Assembly: GCA_028671895.1 (NCBI GenBank)
Contig: CM053800.1
Span: 12,917,886-12,981,885, forward strand
DNA from: Oenanthe sinensis
Taxonomy: Eukaryota > Streptophyta > Magnoliopsida > Apiales > Apiaceae
Reading direction: 5' to 3'
DNA length: 64,000 bases
Shown: piece after piece, positions 1 to 11,099 of the stretch
How the letters are laid out: every line of letters begins with the position of its first letter
Numbering within the stretch: position 1 is the stretch's first letter
Made by a program: the position numbers and the translations under genes
Notes under the pieces: generated by a model
The model's input: only the letters and a program-made list of their open reading frames with translations
Told to the model about the DNA's origin: nothing
Database searches by the model: none

Positions 1-243
<243 letters not shown>

Positions 244-254
244 ATCCCCCACTA
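244..254 (-). other. Polypurine tract of the left copia element
   Basis: The plus strand reads ATCCCCCACTA, so the minus strand carries AGTGGGGGAT immediately before the LTR start TGTTGG. This is the usual plus-strand priming site of copia elements. Confidence 0.8.
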
Positions 255-799
255 ATGATTTTGAAAAATAAACATCAATAAAAAATACAAACTTTTAGGC
301 ACAAGAGGAGATGTGTACTTAACAAATGATATAATTGAAATCTTTTGTTTAGTGAAATGAGGCAACAATCTACAAGTCTTAAGGGTGAACTAGTGTTGAA
401 ACCCATATGACTCTTGATCAAAGAGTAGACTAGTATTAAACTCAAAGATTTAGACTGAGACCCCCACAACACATACAATAGTCCAAAATCTATATAGGCT
501 CCGTAAATAGTATCCTGCGCTATTTTAAAGCCAAGCGCCAACTTTAGGACTCATGGACGCTCTAGGAAAATTGCCCAATATTTTCCATAGAAGATGGCTA
601 GTCTCCACGTCCACGTAGGTGAATCACTCATGTGCTTCTGAATAGTACCAAAAATAATATTGATTCATTAAGAGTCATATAAAACTCAACCTAAGCAATT
701 ATAACGGTGGATTTCACAAATGCCTTTAGTGGCACCTACCTCGTGGGTATAAATCCATTAAGAATTAAAGAAATAATTCAACCTCACCTGAACATTATT

Positions 800-1480
800 T
801 ATACAATTGTCATAGGGATGAGGTAAAAACGATGCTCATAATATTTACTCTTTGGGTTTGAGCCCCATCCCCTCGACATATTCATAACTTGTCTACTTAG
901 CAAGACTTTGATTAGAGGATCCGCTAAATTCTTCTCAGACCTCACATAATTTAGAGAAATTACTCCATTTCTAAGTAATTGTCTCAACACACCATGCCTT
1001 ATACGAATGTGCCTCTTATCACCATAAAAAATTTCCATTAGTTGCAAGACCGAGAATTATTTGAGAATTACAATGCAAAGACACCAGAGACTAACGTCCC
1101 CCCACAATGAAATTTCTGCCAAGACATTTCTCAGCCATTCACTTCTTGTCTGTCAACTCAAGAGCAATAAATTCAGATTGCATGGTGAAGCGAGCTACAC
1201 ATGATTATTTCAAAAACTTTCATGATATAACAACTCCATCCAAAATAAAATATAACCACTAATAGATTTTATTTCATCATTGGTACTTACCCAATTTGCA
1301 TCACAATAACCTTCCAAAATATTTGGAAATCGAGAAATATGTAAATAAACATTTATGGTACCTTTTAGATGCTTGAGTAACCGATGAAGAACATTCCAAT
1401 GAGAACTACATGGATTATGATCCTACCTTCCGAGTTTACTCACTGGATATGCAACGTCCGAACAAGCATAATTCATTAAC
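800..1480 (-). pseudogene. Copia RT C-terminal end and RNase H fragment
   Basis: Minus-strand translation of about 1480-1340 gives a degraded match to the end of copia RT (MNYACSDVAYPVSKLGR, then a helix with HWNVLHRLLKHLKGT). It continues into RNase H: the EGYCDANW motif with its first catalytic Asp (about 1290-1310), a KSISGY segment, and the C-terminal block 1047-799 with RHIRIRHGVLRQLL and NLADPLIK. That last pattern is diagnostic for the end of copia pol. Frameshifts and stops separate the blocks. The RT palm with its YVDD motif, normally ~150 residues upstream, is absent. Confidence 0.82.
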
Positions 1481-1484
1481 AACA

Positions 1485-1679
1485 TCACACTCTCAATAAT
1501 TTTAGCCTTTTTCTCCTAAGAGACACTTGGTCCATTATTTTTGACGAGTTCCACACCAACTTCATAAGGTATCCTATGAAAACACAATAAAAAATTTTAG
1601 ATCCAATTGTGGTCCTTTTCGAATTTGGAAATGAAACGGTAAATATAAGTAAATGGGAGTAATTATCAACAGAACTCAC
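1485..1679 (-). pseudogene. Copia integrase C-terminal fragment
   Basis: A 64-residue minus-strand ORF contains KIFYCVFIGY, the motif that follows the integrase core in copia polyproteins. The integrase DDE core that should precede it on the minus strand (toward 2150) is not recognisable. Immediately downstream comes the tail of RT, so a deletion removed most of RT. Confidence 0.6.
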
Positions 1680-1754
1680 ATGATTATTTTAACCCCTTTT
1701 ACTAGTGCAACTTTTAAAATCTGTCAAGTCCTTGTGAACTGACCCATGCATTTT

Positions 1755-1777
1755 AATACTTCTACAAACAAACCGCT

Positions 1778-1811
<34 letters not shown>

Positions 1812-1862
1812 CATCTGAGTACTTCTACAAACAAACCGCTTATATATATATATTTGGTATAT
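1755..1862. repeat. 61-bp direct duplication with (TA)n tracts
   Basis: The 20-base string ACTTCTACAAACAAACCGCT occurs at about 1759 and again about 61 bp later, each time followed by a (TA)n run. This looks like slippage or duplication around microsatellites inside the decayed pol region. Confidence 0.8.
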
Positions 1863-2139
1863 TTGGTCCTGACACAAATTGGACATTTAGATGTTGTTAT
1901 AGAATTTTGAAATCAAATTCAAGTCCTTTAATATGTCCACATAAGAAATATTTAGATACCCTTAACGATGATGCCAAACATCCAATAACTCAACGATATA
2001 AGCAGAAGAAGTACTTTCATTTTTAGTCATGACATTTAACACTAACAAGCCATCACTAAGGTAAGTCTTCTCAACAAAGTCTACAACAAATTAATCAAGG
2101 ACAAATCTTTTTAGATGCAAGTTTAAGAATAAACTTCCC

Positions 2140-2970
2140 TTTAACAATAACACCAGCATGTCGATAACATTGAAAGGCTTTGTGTCCGGTCATTCCACAC
2201 ACATAACAAGCCGCCTTGGATTTTTAAATCTTGTTATTTTTGGAGAAATTCCCTTTGGCTTCCATATTCTTGCCATTAAACCTGTTTTTTTGTCATAGAA
2301 ATAGTATATTCAAGCAGATTAGCTTTAACAGAATTAAGAGAGAGATTTTTAAACTTATCCTTGAGACGGTTAGCCTCTTCGATCCTTATATGGCTTATGA
2401 GTTCTTGAATTGTCATGTCTTTCTTCTTGTGTTTCAAAATATTACGATAATCATCCAAGAAAGAGGAAACTTTTCCAAGAGAACATTATCTTGAAGGGTT
2501 TCACACATCTTCATGCCCTCACTCAGTCCATGATAGGACTATCATCTGTTATCTTGAAATTTATCCACTTGCCAACACATATTTTCTCTTCCCTGCATCA
2601 TCATAACCATATCTTTTCTCCAATATTTCCCAAACGGATTTTCTATATTTATTGTCAACCAAAAGATCAAACTACGTGTTAGACATGTGATTTAAGAGAT
2701 GTCCCGAAACCATTTTATTGTCCCTCTCGTACTTCTTCTTGATTTCTTCCGCAACTAATCTTTCGGCTTCAGAGAGATTGGGTTGTGTCGATCCTTGAGG
2801 CTGAGACGAAACATCAGAACTTTTCTCCATAACTCCGGTGGGAATATCTTGATACAGAACATAATCAATTTCAAGCTTTTAAGACCACCTCTCATAATTG
2901 TTACCATCAAGAAGCTCCAATTTAGAAAGATACGTAGAGTGTAGCCATTGTAGAAATATCGTTTTCAATT
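2140..2970 (-). pseudogene. Copia gag (capsid and zinc knuckle), decayed
   Basis: Minus-strand translation shows the start of a copia gag near 2935 (LLDGNNYERW). A charged region with SEAERLVAEEIKKKYE follows. Next is the capsid C-terminal helix block at 2458-2276 (MTIQELISHIRIEEANRLK), typical of the plant UBN2/gag family. A CCHC zinc knuckle lies at about 2224-2150 (CYVCGMTGHKAFQC, spacing C-x2-C-x4-H-x4-C). This is the nucleocapsid part that packages element RNA. Several stops and frameshifts interrupt it, so it is not functional. Plus-strand ORFs over the same bases are shadows. Confidence 0.8.
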
Positions 2971-3169
2971 GTAGGAAAAATATATTTGATGGCTACAAAA
3001 TATTGAAATCAACAAAATCGATGAACAAGAAATCGTTGAGCCGTGGCAAGAAATCCGCTGCCTTGAAAATGATATGTGGCGCGACCGAGGTGCTAAATCG
3101 TATCGCCGATCCGTTCCCTAAGGTTTACTCAACACTCTCACACAACTGCACACTTGGGTGATAGTTTGG

Positions 3170-3537
3170 AGTCTATACAAACTTGTGCCCAAAAACAAAA
3201 TCAAAAGAAAGAAAAGATTATGTCTCTTTTCAATGGTGTATATCCTCAATATATATATAATACATCTGCATATATAACTCTCAAGGAAGAAGATGAAGTA
3301 ATCTCAATTGTAACTCCTCACACATAAAGTCACATCATGAATAATCAATATAAATAATTAAAATAAAAATAAAATCTCTAACATATGTAACTCCCAATGT
3401 ATATATATATATATATAATATAATATTATAAAACTAATAAATATATAATATAAAATATTCATTTAAGTGGGGAATAATATATATATACTAATATAAAATA
3501 TTGGTCACATTATTTTTGAAATATCATTATACCAACA
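3170..3537 (-). repeat. 5' LTR of the left copia element (inner boundary not resolved)
   Basis: The outer end at 3537 matches the 3' LTR. The inner boundary could not be set because no TGGTATCAGAGC-type primer site is visible between gag and the matched LTR part. 2970-3170 is the leader or inner LTR. Confidence 0.6.
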
Positions 3538-4715
3538 TATAATTTCCGAAGCCTCATAATTTTAATTTTAACTAGAAATTTTGAATAATTAAGTAATTAT
3601 GTTTATAGCTTTTGGACAATGTTCGACATGTACGATTCACTAGGAATTTATTTTGGGTGCATTAGCTTTAGTCTTTTTTGTTTGACGATAGTTGAATGTC
3701 TTGAATATTTTGGGTACTTTTGTGTATTCCATCGTTTTATGTAGCATAGTCATTCTATAGTTGATTATTTGTAATATTTTATGGTATTGTAGAAATTTTT
3801 TTCTTGGGATTTATCTTATTCAACTTACATCTACTTGTTGCAAATGTTGACGACTCCCATGCAGTTTTTTGCAGAAAAGGAATTGTTTTCCTAATGTGTC
3901 AAGATCACAGACCAGGTTGTGTGCCAAAAGTGAAAAGGATCAAGGATCTAGCTAGGAGGTTATGTCAAATATGGTCCGTAGAGACCATCTTGTCCGTAGA
4001 CAATTAGACATGTCCATAGAGAGTTAAAGAAACATGATGATCTAGAAGAGTGTTAAAGTTCTGGTGGATCAAGCCTTGCACCTGGATATATCAGATAATC
4101 TCACCGCTATAGTTGTTGCTACAGAACTCACAGAATCTGTCATTTCTAAACAGCCACAACTAAGTTGTATTTGTCCGATGATGCTAGGAACAGATTGAAA
4201 AGTTTCTTACAAGGCAATTGAACCCAGTTGAAATTGTTATCTTGCAGATGTAATAATGTAGAGCAGAGTTCAATCTAAAAAAATGTTGTTGATTATTTAA
4301 ATAAATTTTAATGTGAAATGTGTATACTTTATAAAACAAGAGTGGTTTAAGTGTTTAGCGTTTTTATAATTCATTGACGCTCTTTTACCAACGAGTGAGC
4401 TCCATTCCCCTGAAACACCGGTTTCAGGCTTCTTTTATTGTCAAATGATCGGTTCGTACAATATTACAAACTTCAATGATCGGTTCGTCTATTTTTAAAC
4501 AAATGTAGTCAGTGTGTATTTTCGTGCATAGTTGAATGGTTAGAGTATAAATAACCCATATAGCAATACAGTTCGTAATTTCGTCGATGGAATGCAGCAC
4601 CGTCGGCAGACAGTAGTTTCTTTTTAATATATATATTTTTATTTATGTTGGTGGAGAAATCTGGTAACTAATAAAGATTGAAATTTTTTGTTAGAAAACA
4701 TCTGACAAGGCTGAA
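3538..4715. other. A+T-rich spacer, no gene recognised
   Basis: Stop-rich in all frames. One 15-base string (AATGATCGGTTCGTA or ..TCT) is repeated 29 bp apart near 4444 and 4473. A 67-codon plus-strand ORF at 3804 has no recognisable domain. I see no terminal repeats or coding motifs. Confidence 0.5.
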
Positions 4716-4719
4716 TATT

Positions 4720-5560
4720 ATTGGAATAAATGGTTTATGTATGATTGGGGGATTGCAAGCTCTTGGATCCTATTTCTGTGTTTGTAAGAGAAAATAGGTT
4801 TTTATCTCTAATGACCGATAACTCGAGTTTTTTCAACTCCTTCTAATGTGTCTATGTATTCCTATTTATAGAGAATCAAGAATACGTAATTCTTGGTGAA
4901 GCAAAAGCCCATTAAGATGAGGTTTCCTAATAGAAGTCGAAGCCCGCTTGAAAGAGATCACTACGTTGAAATTTGTTTGAATAGTCCAAAATCCAGTATA
5001 AGACCCACATATTTAATGAATTTGATGTTGACTAGGATTCCATTAGATCAAGGTGATTCACTACTTCCAGAAATCCTTTATTAGAGGCTAGCACTAGATA
5101 CACCCCAAATGTCGGACAAGTCCTAAACTCTAGACGATGGCAACCCGCGTGAGTACAAAGAAAAGATCTTCTAAGGTGAAGCCCAACAACATCCCATAAC
5201 TACCAACCAAGAGGCAAGTCGTAGAGTATAGAGTAAGGGTCTTCATACAACAAAATCAGAAGTCTTGATATAATGTATCCTTCCTAACCATAGATAAGTA
5301 TATCACGAACATGATTACATGAATAGGACTAACCAGGTTTTTCTGGCCAGGCCCAGGGTGCGTCTGGGCTGAGCTAGGAAAAATTCACTCCCCAAAATAT
5401 CCTCTAAGAAAGTCCAACAACACCCAATATACACCGAATCCATAAATAGGCCCAAATAAGAAATATCCTAGTGAAAATTTAGGTATAATAATTTGGTTTC
5501 TAGGAAAAATTCAATAAAAACCCTTTTTTAAGGAATAAATACTTCTTTGCTTTATATTTT
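4720..5560 (-). repeat. Possible minus-strand LTR fragment
   Basis: This block is less A+T-rich than its flanks. It carries a TATA-like CTATAAATAG on the minus strand (plus 4861-4871), placed as in the LTRs of the large gypsy element further right. No TG...CA ends or TSD were identified and no second copy is in the window, so the call rests on base composition and the TATA-like site only. Confidence 0.3.
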
Positions 5561-5807
5561 CTTAAATTTGAAGACTGAATAAACTAGTTAGATTAAAATA
5601 AAATAAATAAATCAAATGAGAGTTAACTTTTCTTTCATCCATCTCCCTTACCTTTCCTCTCTTTTCTTTCCTCTTTCCATTCTGTCAATTCTTCAATATT
5701 AATCACTGTCTTCCCCTGCCTCTTCATCTTGTTTTCACTGGCTAACATCATTTCCCCCCACTAGTTTTTCTCATTCTCTCCTGATTTCTCTAAATCTGAG
5801 AATGAAA

Positions 5808-6117
5808 TGTTTTCATCATTTTTGGACTTTGTTATTCATGATTGCTCTCTAGAGTCTCCTTTCGCTAAAGAGGTCAATGTAGATCCTACTTCTCTCGAAG
5901 ATGTGTTGTCATGCTAGTTTCTCGCGGAAAGGTTTTTATTCTGAAGACATCAGATTGCTAGGCTAATAAAGGAGATGACCTTCAATAATTTGACATTCAC
6001 TCGTATTTATGACCCGGGTCTTGGGCTACACATGAACCATTTAATCAATGATGCTGGTGCTTTCACTAGGCAAGTTGAGATATGTAGAAAGATCTCACTC
6101 AAATCAGTTTGTGAATG
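5808..6117 (+). pseudogene. Broken ORF of unknown origin
   Basis: From ATG at 5808 a single frame stays readable for about 100 codons with only two stops (TAG and TGA). It gives a mixed-composition protein rather than low-complexity residues, for example PFAKEVNVDPTSLEDVLSC and a later segment DPGLGLHMNHLINDAGAFTR. I recognise no family. It could be an exon of a decayed retrotransposon extra ORF. Confidence 0.25.
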
Positions 6118-6797
6118 ATGAAAGTTTTATTTGCTATAAAATGAGACTCCACAGATAAAAGTAAACACTTTGAACTACTCTAAAAAAATTCTCCCTGGCC
6201 ACTGACCATAGGGTTCAACCCCCTCCCAAAGTTGTCAATATAATGATATTTAGATTATGATAATTAATGACTATGCATTAATTAGTCTTTTAATTAGGAA
6301 ACCAATCCTTTTTAACTTGTTAAAGATTTTATTATTCGAAATGGGTTATCCTTAGTCTTGTTAATATTACATTCAATTCCAAGGGCTTTTATACCCTTCT
6401 TTTTATAGATGGATATAGCAAAACTAGAGTCTTGGAGAAGGGTTGCCTTATTTTCCAAAATTGTGTGTTTGTTGTGGAGCGTTGGATAAATTTTTTGAAT
6501 TTATGTCATTTCAATAGAGTTGACTAATTTACCTAGGTTACCATGTCTAATATATTTATCTCGCTACTATCATTATAAGAAGGGCATTGAACAGTTTAAT
6601 TGGGAAGGTTCTTGTTACTGCTTAAATCGTTGAGGGAAAAAACTTCACCTTTGTAACTCTATTGGTAGAGCTAAGATAAAGCCTTAAGCTAAGATGTGGA
6701 TTCCTATGTACAATGATGATAATTAGTTTCCTGTTTAGGTCCCTATTTTTATGACTTATATCCCTTTATCTATCTTTGCAAACATGATTCTGTTAGA

Positions 6798-6798
<1 letters not shown>
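6118..6798. other. A+T-rich sequence, nothing recognised
   Basis: No long ORF, repeat or known motif seen between the broken ORF and the following (TA)n tract. Confidence 0.5.

Positions 6799-6852
<54 letters not shown>
6799..6852. repeat. (TA)n microsatellite
   Basis: Pure TA dinucleotide run of about 54 bases. Confidence 0.97.
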
Positions 6853-6854
<2 letters not shown>

Positions 6855-7017
6855 GAAAAAAATATGTAGACCGCATTTTTGTTAGCGACGTTAGAGACCA
6901 TATATGTACCGCAAGTAAAACACATTTTGCAGTATAATATATTTTCTAATTTTCTGCAAGTAGTATCGTGTCCGACATCTCCAGCAAAATGGAGGTCTTC
7001 ATATAACTTTATGGTAT

Positions 7018-7632
7018 TGATATGGGTAAAAATATCCCTGAGAAAACAATAAATATGACATTCATTATTTCATTTAATAGACCTGGTATGGTCCAAAGGC
7101 TTGAGCCCTTGAAGCGAACTAGAAAAATAAATCCTAGGATCAATTGGATTTGTAATCCAAGGATCAACTGGATTTGTAAGTCCAGCCCATAAGCTCTGTG
7201 GAAACCATAGGCCCAGTAAGCCTTTGTTATTAATTAATTTCGTAATTAATCAGTAAAGGCTCAGTAAAGGCCCAAGAAGCCTGTTGAAGGCCCTCATCCT
7301 AGAAGGATTTAGAAATCCAAACGTAGGAAGAGTCCAACGAGGACCCTCATTTCTAAAAGGTTTCAAACAACCTTGTCACTAGGAGACTTGACCACCAAGT
7401 CTCCTAATTCTAATCTAATTCCAAGGCTCTCGTGCGCCTATATAAAGGGTCTAACCCCTCAACATTAGCACTATATTTTATTGGCTTGATTCTCACACCC
7501 ATTGAGATACATAGGCAGTTAACGAGGACCCGAGGTAGTCACGAAACGTTAGTGTATCCATTAAAGCTCGAAGCTCTCTCAAACCCTAGTATTAATTACG
7601 TATTAAATATATTTCATTTTTAATCCATAACA
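7018..7632 (+). mobile_element. Solo LTR, 615 bp, with 5-bp TSD
   Basis: The unit begins TGATATGGGT, ends CCATAACA and is flanked on both sides by GGTAT (7013-7017 and 7633-7637), a perfect 5-bp target-site duplication. A TATA-like CCTATATAAAGGG lies at 7437-7449 on the plus strand, giving the orientation. There is no internal coding region. A solo LTR of this kind is the normal product of unequal recombination between the two LTRs of one element. The 63-residue ORF inside is a chance ORF. Superfamily is not assigned; length and promoter layout would suit a gypsy element. Confidence 0.88.
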
Positions 7633-7637
7633 GGTAT

Positions 7638-7674
7638 ATATATGTGTGTGTATGTGTGTGTGTGTGTGTGTGAT
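7638..7674. repeat. (TG)n/(TA)n microsatellite
   Basis: Short TA run, then a mostly perfect TG run, directly after the solo LTR TSD. Confidence 0.9.
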
Positions 7675-7789
7675 ATTTTTTAGTAATTTGTCTTATGATA
7701 CTTTATTATATAAGCATTGAGACATGTATTGAAAACATTAAATTCATTATAATAAAATCCTATTTTTTCTCTTATCTCTCTAATTTATC

Positions 7790-8110
7790 CTGGTATCAAG
7801 AGCTAGCTTATGAAATTTTTCTATTCAATTTTTTTGACGATTACTAGTTTGTCTACTTTTTAATTAGTTATTGTTCTTTTGTGTTGTTCGTGGTTTGTTC
7901 TATTTCAGAAATTGAATTCTATCTTCATTTATATTCATTGGCCTGGTTATTTAGAGTTGTTTGAATTTTCATTATGGATTTTGGTAAAGATGATCTCTTT
8001 GGTCAATCATTGTTCAGTTAGATGGTACAAATAACTCGTACTAAAGTTATGTTATGAAAATATTTATGCGTTGTAAATCCACTCCATGCAAATGACATCC
8101 CGTAGACAAT
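7790..8110 (+). pseudogene. Primer binding site and gag N-terminal fragment of a copia element
   Basis: TGGTATCAAGAGC at 7790-7802 differs by one inserted base from TGGTATCAGAGC, the site complementary to initiator tRNA-Met used by most copia elements. About 220 bp downstream a frame gives QLDGTNNSY followed by MKIFMR, the usual start of a copia gag domain. The fragment then degenerates. The upstream LTR that should end at 7789 is not matched elsewhere in the window. Confidence 0.6.
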
Positions 8111-8162
8111 CCCTAGTCATTTAAAGGCTGTTGTCTCCCAGGGAAAAATCACCTATCCATCC

Positions 8163-11050
8163 AGGATCATTGGAATCATCTGAGAAATTGGATGAGGAAA
8201 TTGATACTGAGGGGACTACTGTAACACGTGGCCCTAGTTCTCACTTTATCACAATGGCTGAAACTTATGCAATATGATAGGGATTCAAGACCATCTTCTG
8301 ATGAGTTACTATCTGAGGAAAAATTAAAGGAACTATATGGAGATAAAATGGATGAATTCTATCACATTGCTCAACAACTCCTAACTGTTCATCTGCCAAA
8401 TCAAGATTGTGCTGTTATTCTGTTAGAATATGCAAATGATTTGGAGGAAATTAAAGATAAAAATGAGCAAATGGCTGAAGAAGGAGAGGCCAATGTAGAT
8501 GCATGGTTGGACAAGAAGCAAACTGTGAGCATGGAGGAGATGCTACAGTGGATGAGGGAAAAGTATTTAACTTTTCTTGGATCATGTGAAAGGACATTTA
8601 CTCCAACTTCTATTTATGATGCAATTCATGAAGCTGCTAAGGTGGAACTTCAAACAAATTACTACCTTGCAAGGTGTTTCCAATCTGAAATTGAAGAACA
8701 TAGAAACAAGGCATAAGGCTTTTTAAAAGGAATTGAGGAAAGTTTGAAGCCTGGTGGCATCTATGAAACTATCCCCTCCAAGTCTGACTCATCTCTGTCA
8801 AGACTCAAAGTAAATAAAATGAATGATAAAATGGAAAAGATGGAGAAGGCCTTTAAGGAGATGGTAGAAAGCAATGGTGCACTTAAGCAAAGACAGACCT
8901 TTATTAATAACATGGTGGAGGTTCTGTACAAAAACAGGCATGCAGATAGGTTACCTAAAGATGTTCTTCTTCATGACTTGGCACCATTTCAAGTGGATCT
9001 TTTATACAAACTAAAGACAAGGAGGAAAAAGTCGAAGCTCTAACAATTGCCAAATTAAATGACAAGATTGAGAAACTATCCTCAGATCAATAAACTCTTG
9101 CTAACACAGTTTCTGAAGTGGTGTCTAGTGTGAACTCTCTGCAAAAAGACATTGACACTTCTATGTCAACACATGGCATCTCTCTTCATCAAGTCACAAA
9201 TCAACTGACTAATATTCAAACTCTACTCTCAACAATTATTGTTCCTGGCCAAGCACATCAAGTGCAAGTCCCAACTCAATTAAAGCCATCTCACTCCTCA
9301 TTTCTACCCAGGCACAAAGATATCAACCCTAAGGGGGAGGAAAAGAGAAGGGATGAAATTGAAGCTGAAAGGCAGAAAGCAGTAATGAGAAAGTTAAGGG
9401 AAAATATGGCTAAGCCTAATGCAGACAAGAAGTTTTTGCAGATCCTGAAAGCCATCAAGGCACAGGTGAAAGGGAATAATTGGAATTACTAGAAGATTCT
9501 TGAGAATATCATTATTCAAGTAAGATTAGTGAAATATGAGGTAGAGAACAGAAAGATATGCAAGGAGCCTATAATATAGTTAGAAACTGACTACTCTAAA
9601 ATGTCAGTTGTTGTCTTTCGTCATTTGTCATATACTGAATTAGAATGTCTTCACAAAGCCATAGAAACAGTGACCTAAGAAGATGAATATGAAAAACTCA
9701 ATGATAGGTCCTCTACTATCCAATGTTCTTTCTGAGGCCTTCTGTAACCCTAGTGGAGTGATGTGCATGTCAAAGGCAAACAAACGGGCTCATTTCATGT
9801 TCCTCAACATCTCAATCAAGGAAATAAAAGTCAAGTCATCAGCTTAATTGATTTACTTAAGAGGAAGGAGGTTAAGCAAGAAGATGATATAATAATTCTG
9901 GAAAAGTTAGAGGAATTCATAAATAGTGAAATGACAGAATTTGCTTCTCAAGAGTTGAAGAAGAAAAAAGATGATCATGATAGAGATCAAGAAAAGAAAG
10001 ACAAGAAGCATGACCCTAGGAGTGATAAGGGAGGAAAGAAAGATGGCGATGATAAGAAGAATAAAGATATTTCAAACAAAGAGAAGAAGTATAAGAGAAA
10101 AAAACCAACAAAGTAGCAAGTTGTTGATAGTCATGTTAGTGCACCTATCACAATTCAGGGTACTAATGTGGCTCCAATAACTTCTGAAACTACTATGATC
10201 CCAAAATCCAAATCACCAAAAAGACATCTTGTCAAGGTGACTGTAAACGGAGTAATAAGGAGGGAAATCAAAGGAAACAAATTCAAGAGTCTAAAACCAT
10301 GCAAAAGAATTCCAGTAAATGAAGCCCTCAAAATAAAAGTCAAGCATTCTGCTAGTTCTTCACTAGTTAGATATCCCAAATAGAGAAAACAAATTATTAT
10401 TCCTGACAAAGGTTTGCCAGTACAGCCAATTCAAGAAGAAGTTGTGCAGAACAAACTGTATGTCAAGCAATGGATTGTAAATAGAATTTTCAAAGTTGAA
10501 ATGAGGGATAAAATGATGTTTACACTATGATTAATGGAGAAGAAGGTCCTTCTACTTTGACAACTCAAAATCAACCACTCATGATATCAAGAGGGTAATT
10601 AGTTTATTTGAAACTAAATGTATGGTAAATAAATTGAAAATGGTTGAAGTGGTTGAGTACTTAGTAAGAAAATATCAGAAGACGGTAGACAAGGTCAAAT
10701 ACTTGGAAGAAATGACTGAGAAGAAACTCAAGGAAGATGAAGAGATGGAAAGGATGGATGCAGAGTTAAGGAGATTGGAAAAGTGTAGAGTCTTCAAGGA
10801 TCCTGATAGGGTTGAGCTCCAACTCAGAAATGGTGTTACATCCAAAATCAGACTTAAGGTTGTCAGTGATTATCCAAAACAAACTCTCAAAGTTGCTGCT
10901 GATATATTAAAAAATGCAATTCTAATTGAAGAGGTCATGGCCAGACAAGAAATTCTCAAAGGCATTGAAGAAATTAATGCAAGGGAGGAAAAAGAAAAGA
11001 AAGAAAAATATGATCTATTTATGCAACAACAACTACAACAACCAAAATAG
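8163..11050 (+). pseudogene. Long decayed coiled-coil ORF, retrotransposon-associated, family not recognised
   Basis: Open pieces at 8228-8716, 8744-9043, 9118-9492, 9763-10116, 10168-10383 and 10622-11050 follow one another on one strand, separated by single stops or small frame changes, so one original ORF of roughly 940 codons is likely. It is hydrophilic. The N-terminal third is acidic helical sequence with a TPTSIYDAIHEAAK segment. Next come Lys/Glu-rich coiled coils, a Ser/Thr-rich stretch (SMSTHG..LTNQLTNIQTLL), a highly basic KKDDHDRDQEKKDKK region, and a C-terminal coiled coil ending in a Gln-rich tail. No protease, RT or integrase motif appears. It stops ~58 bp before a polypurine-like tract and an LTR-like unit, which suggests an extra ORF of an LTR element. 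The 8228 start is GTG and only marks the first open codons. Confidence 0.55.
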
Positions 11051-11099
11051 GCAGGCTTGATATCTTGTGTAAATTTGTGAAACTATCTTTTCCCAAATT

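Noticed and set aside
1689..1886. ORF with Tyr-Ile repeats
   Set aside because: Translation of a (TA)n microsatellite inside decayed pol.
7051..7060. Alternative start of the solo LTR at TGACATT
   Set aside because: The flanking 5 bp do not match the right flank, whereas TG at 7018 gives an exact GGTAT duplication.
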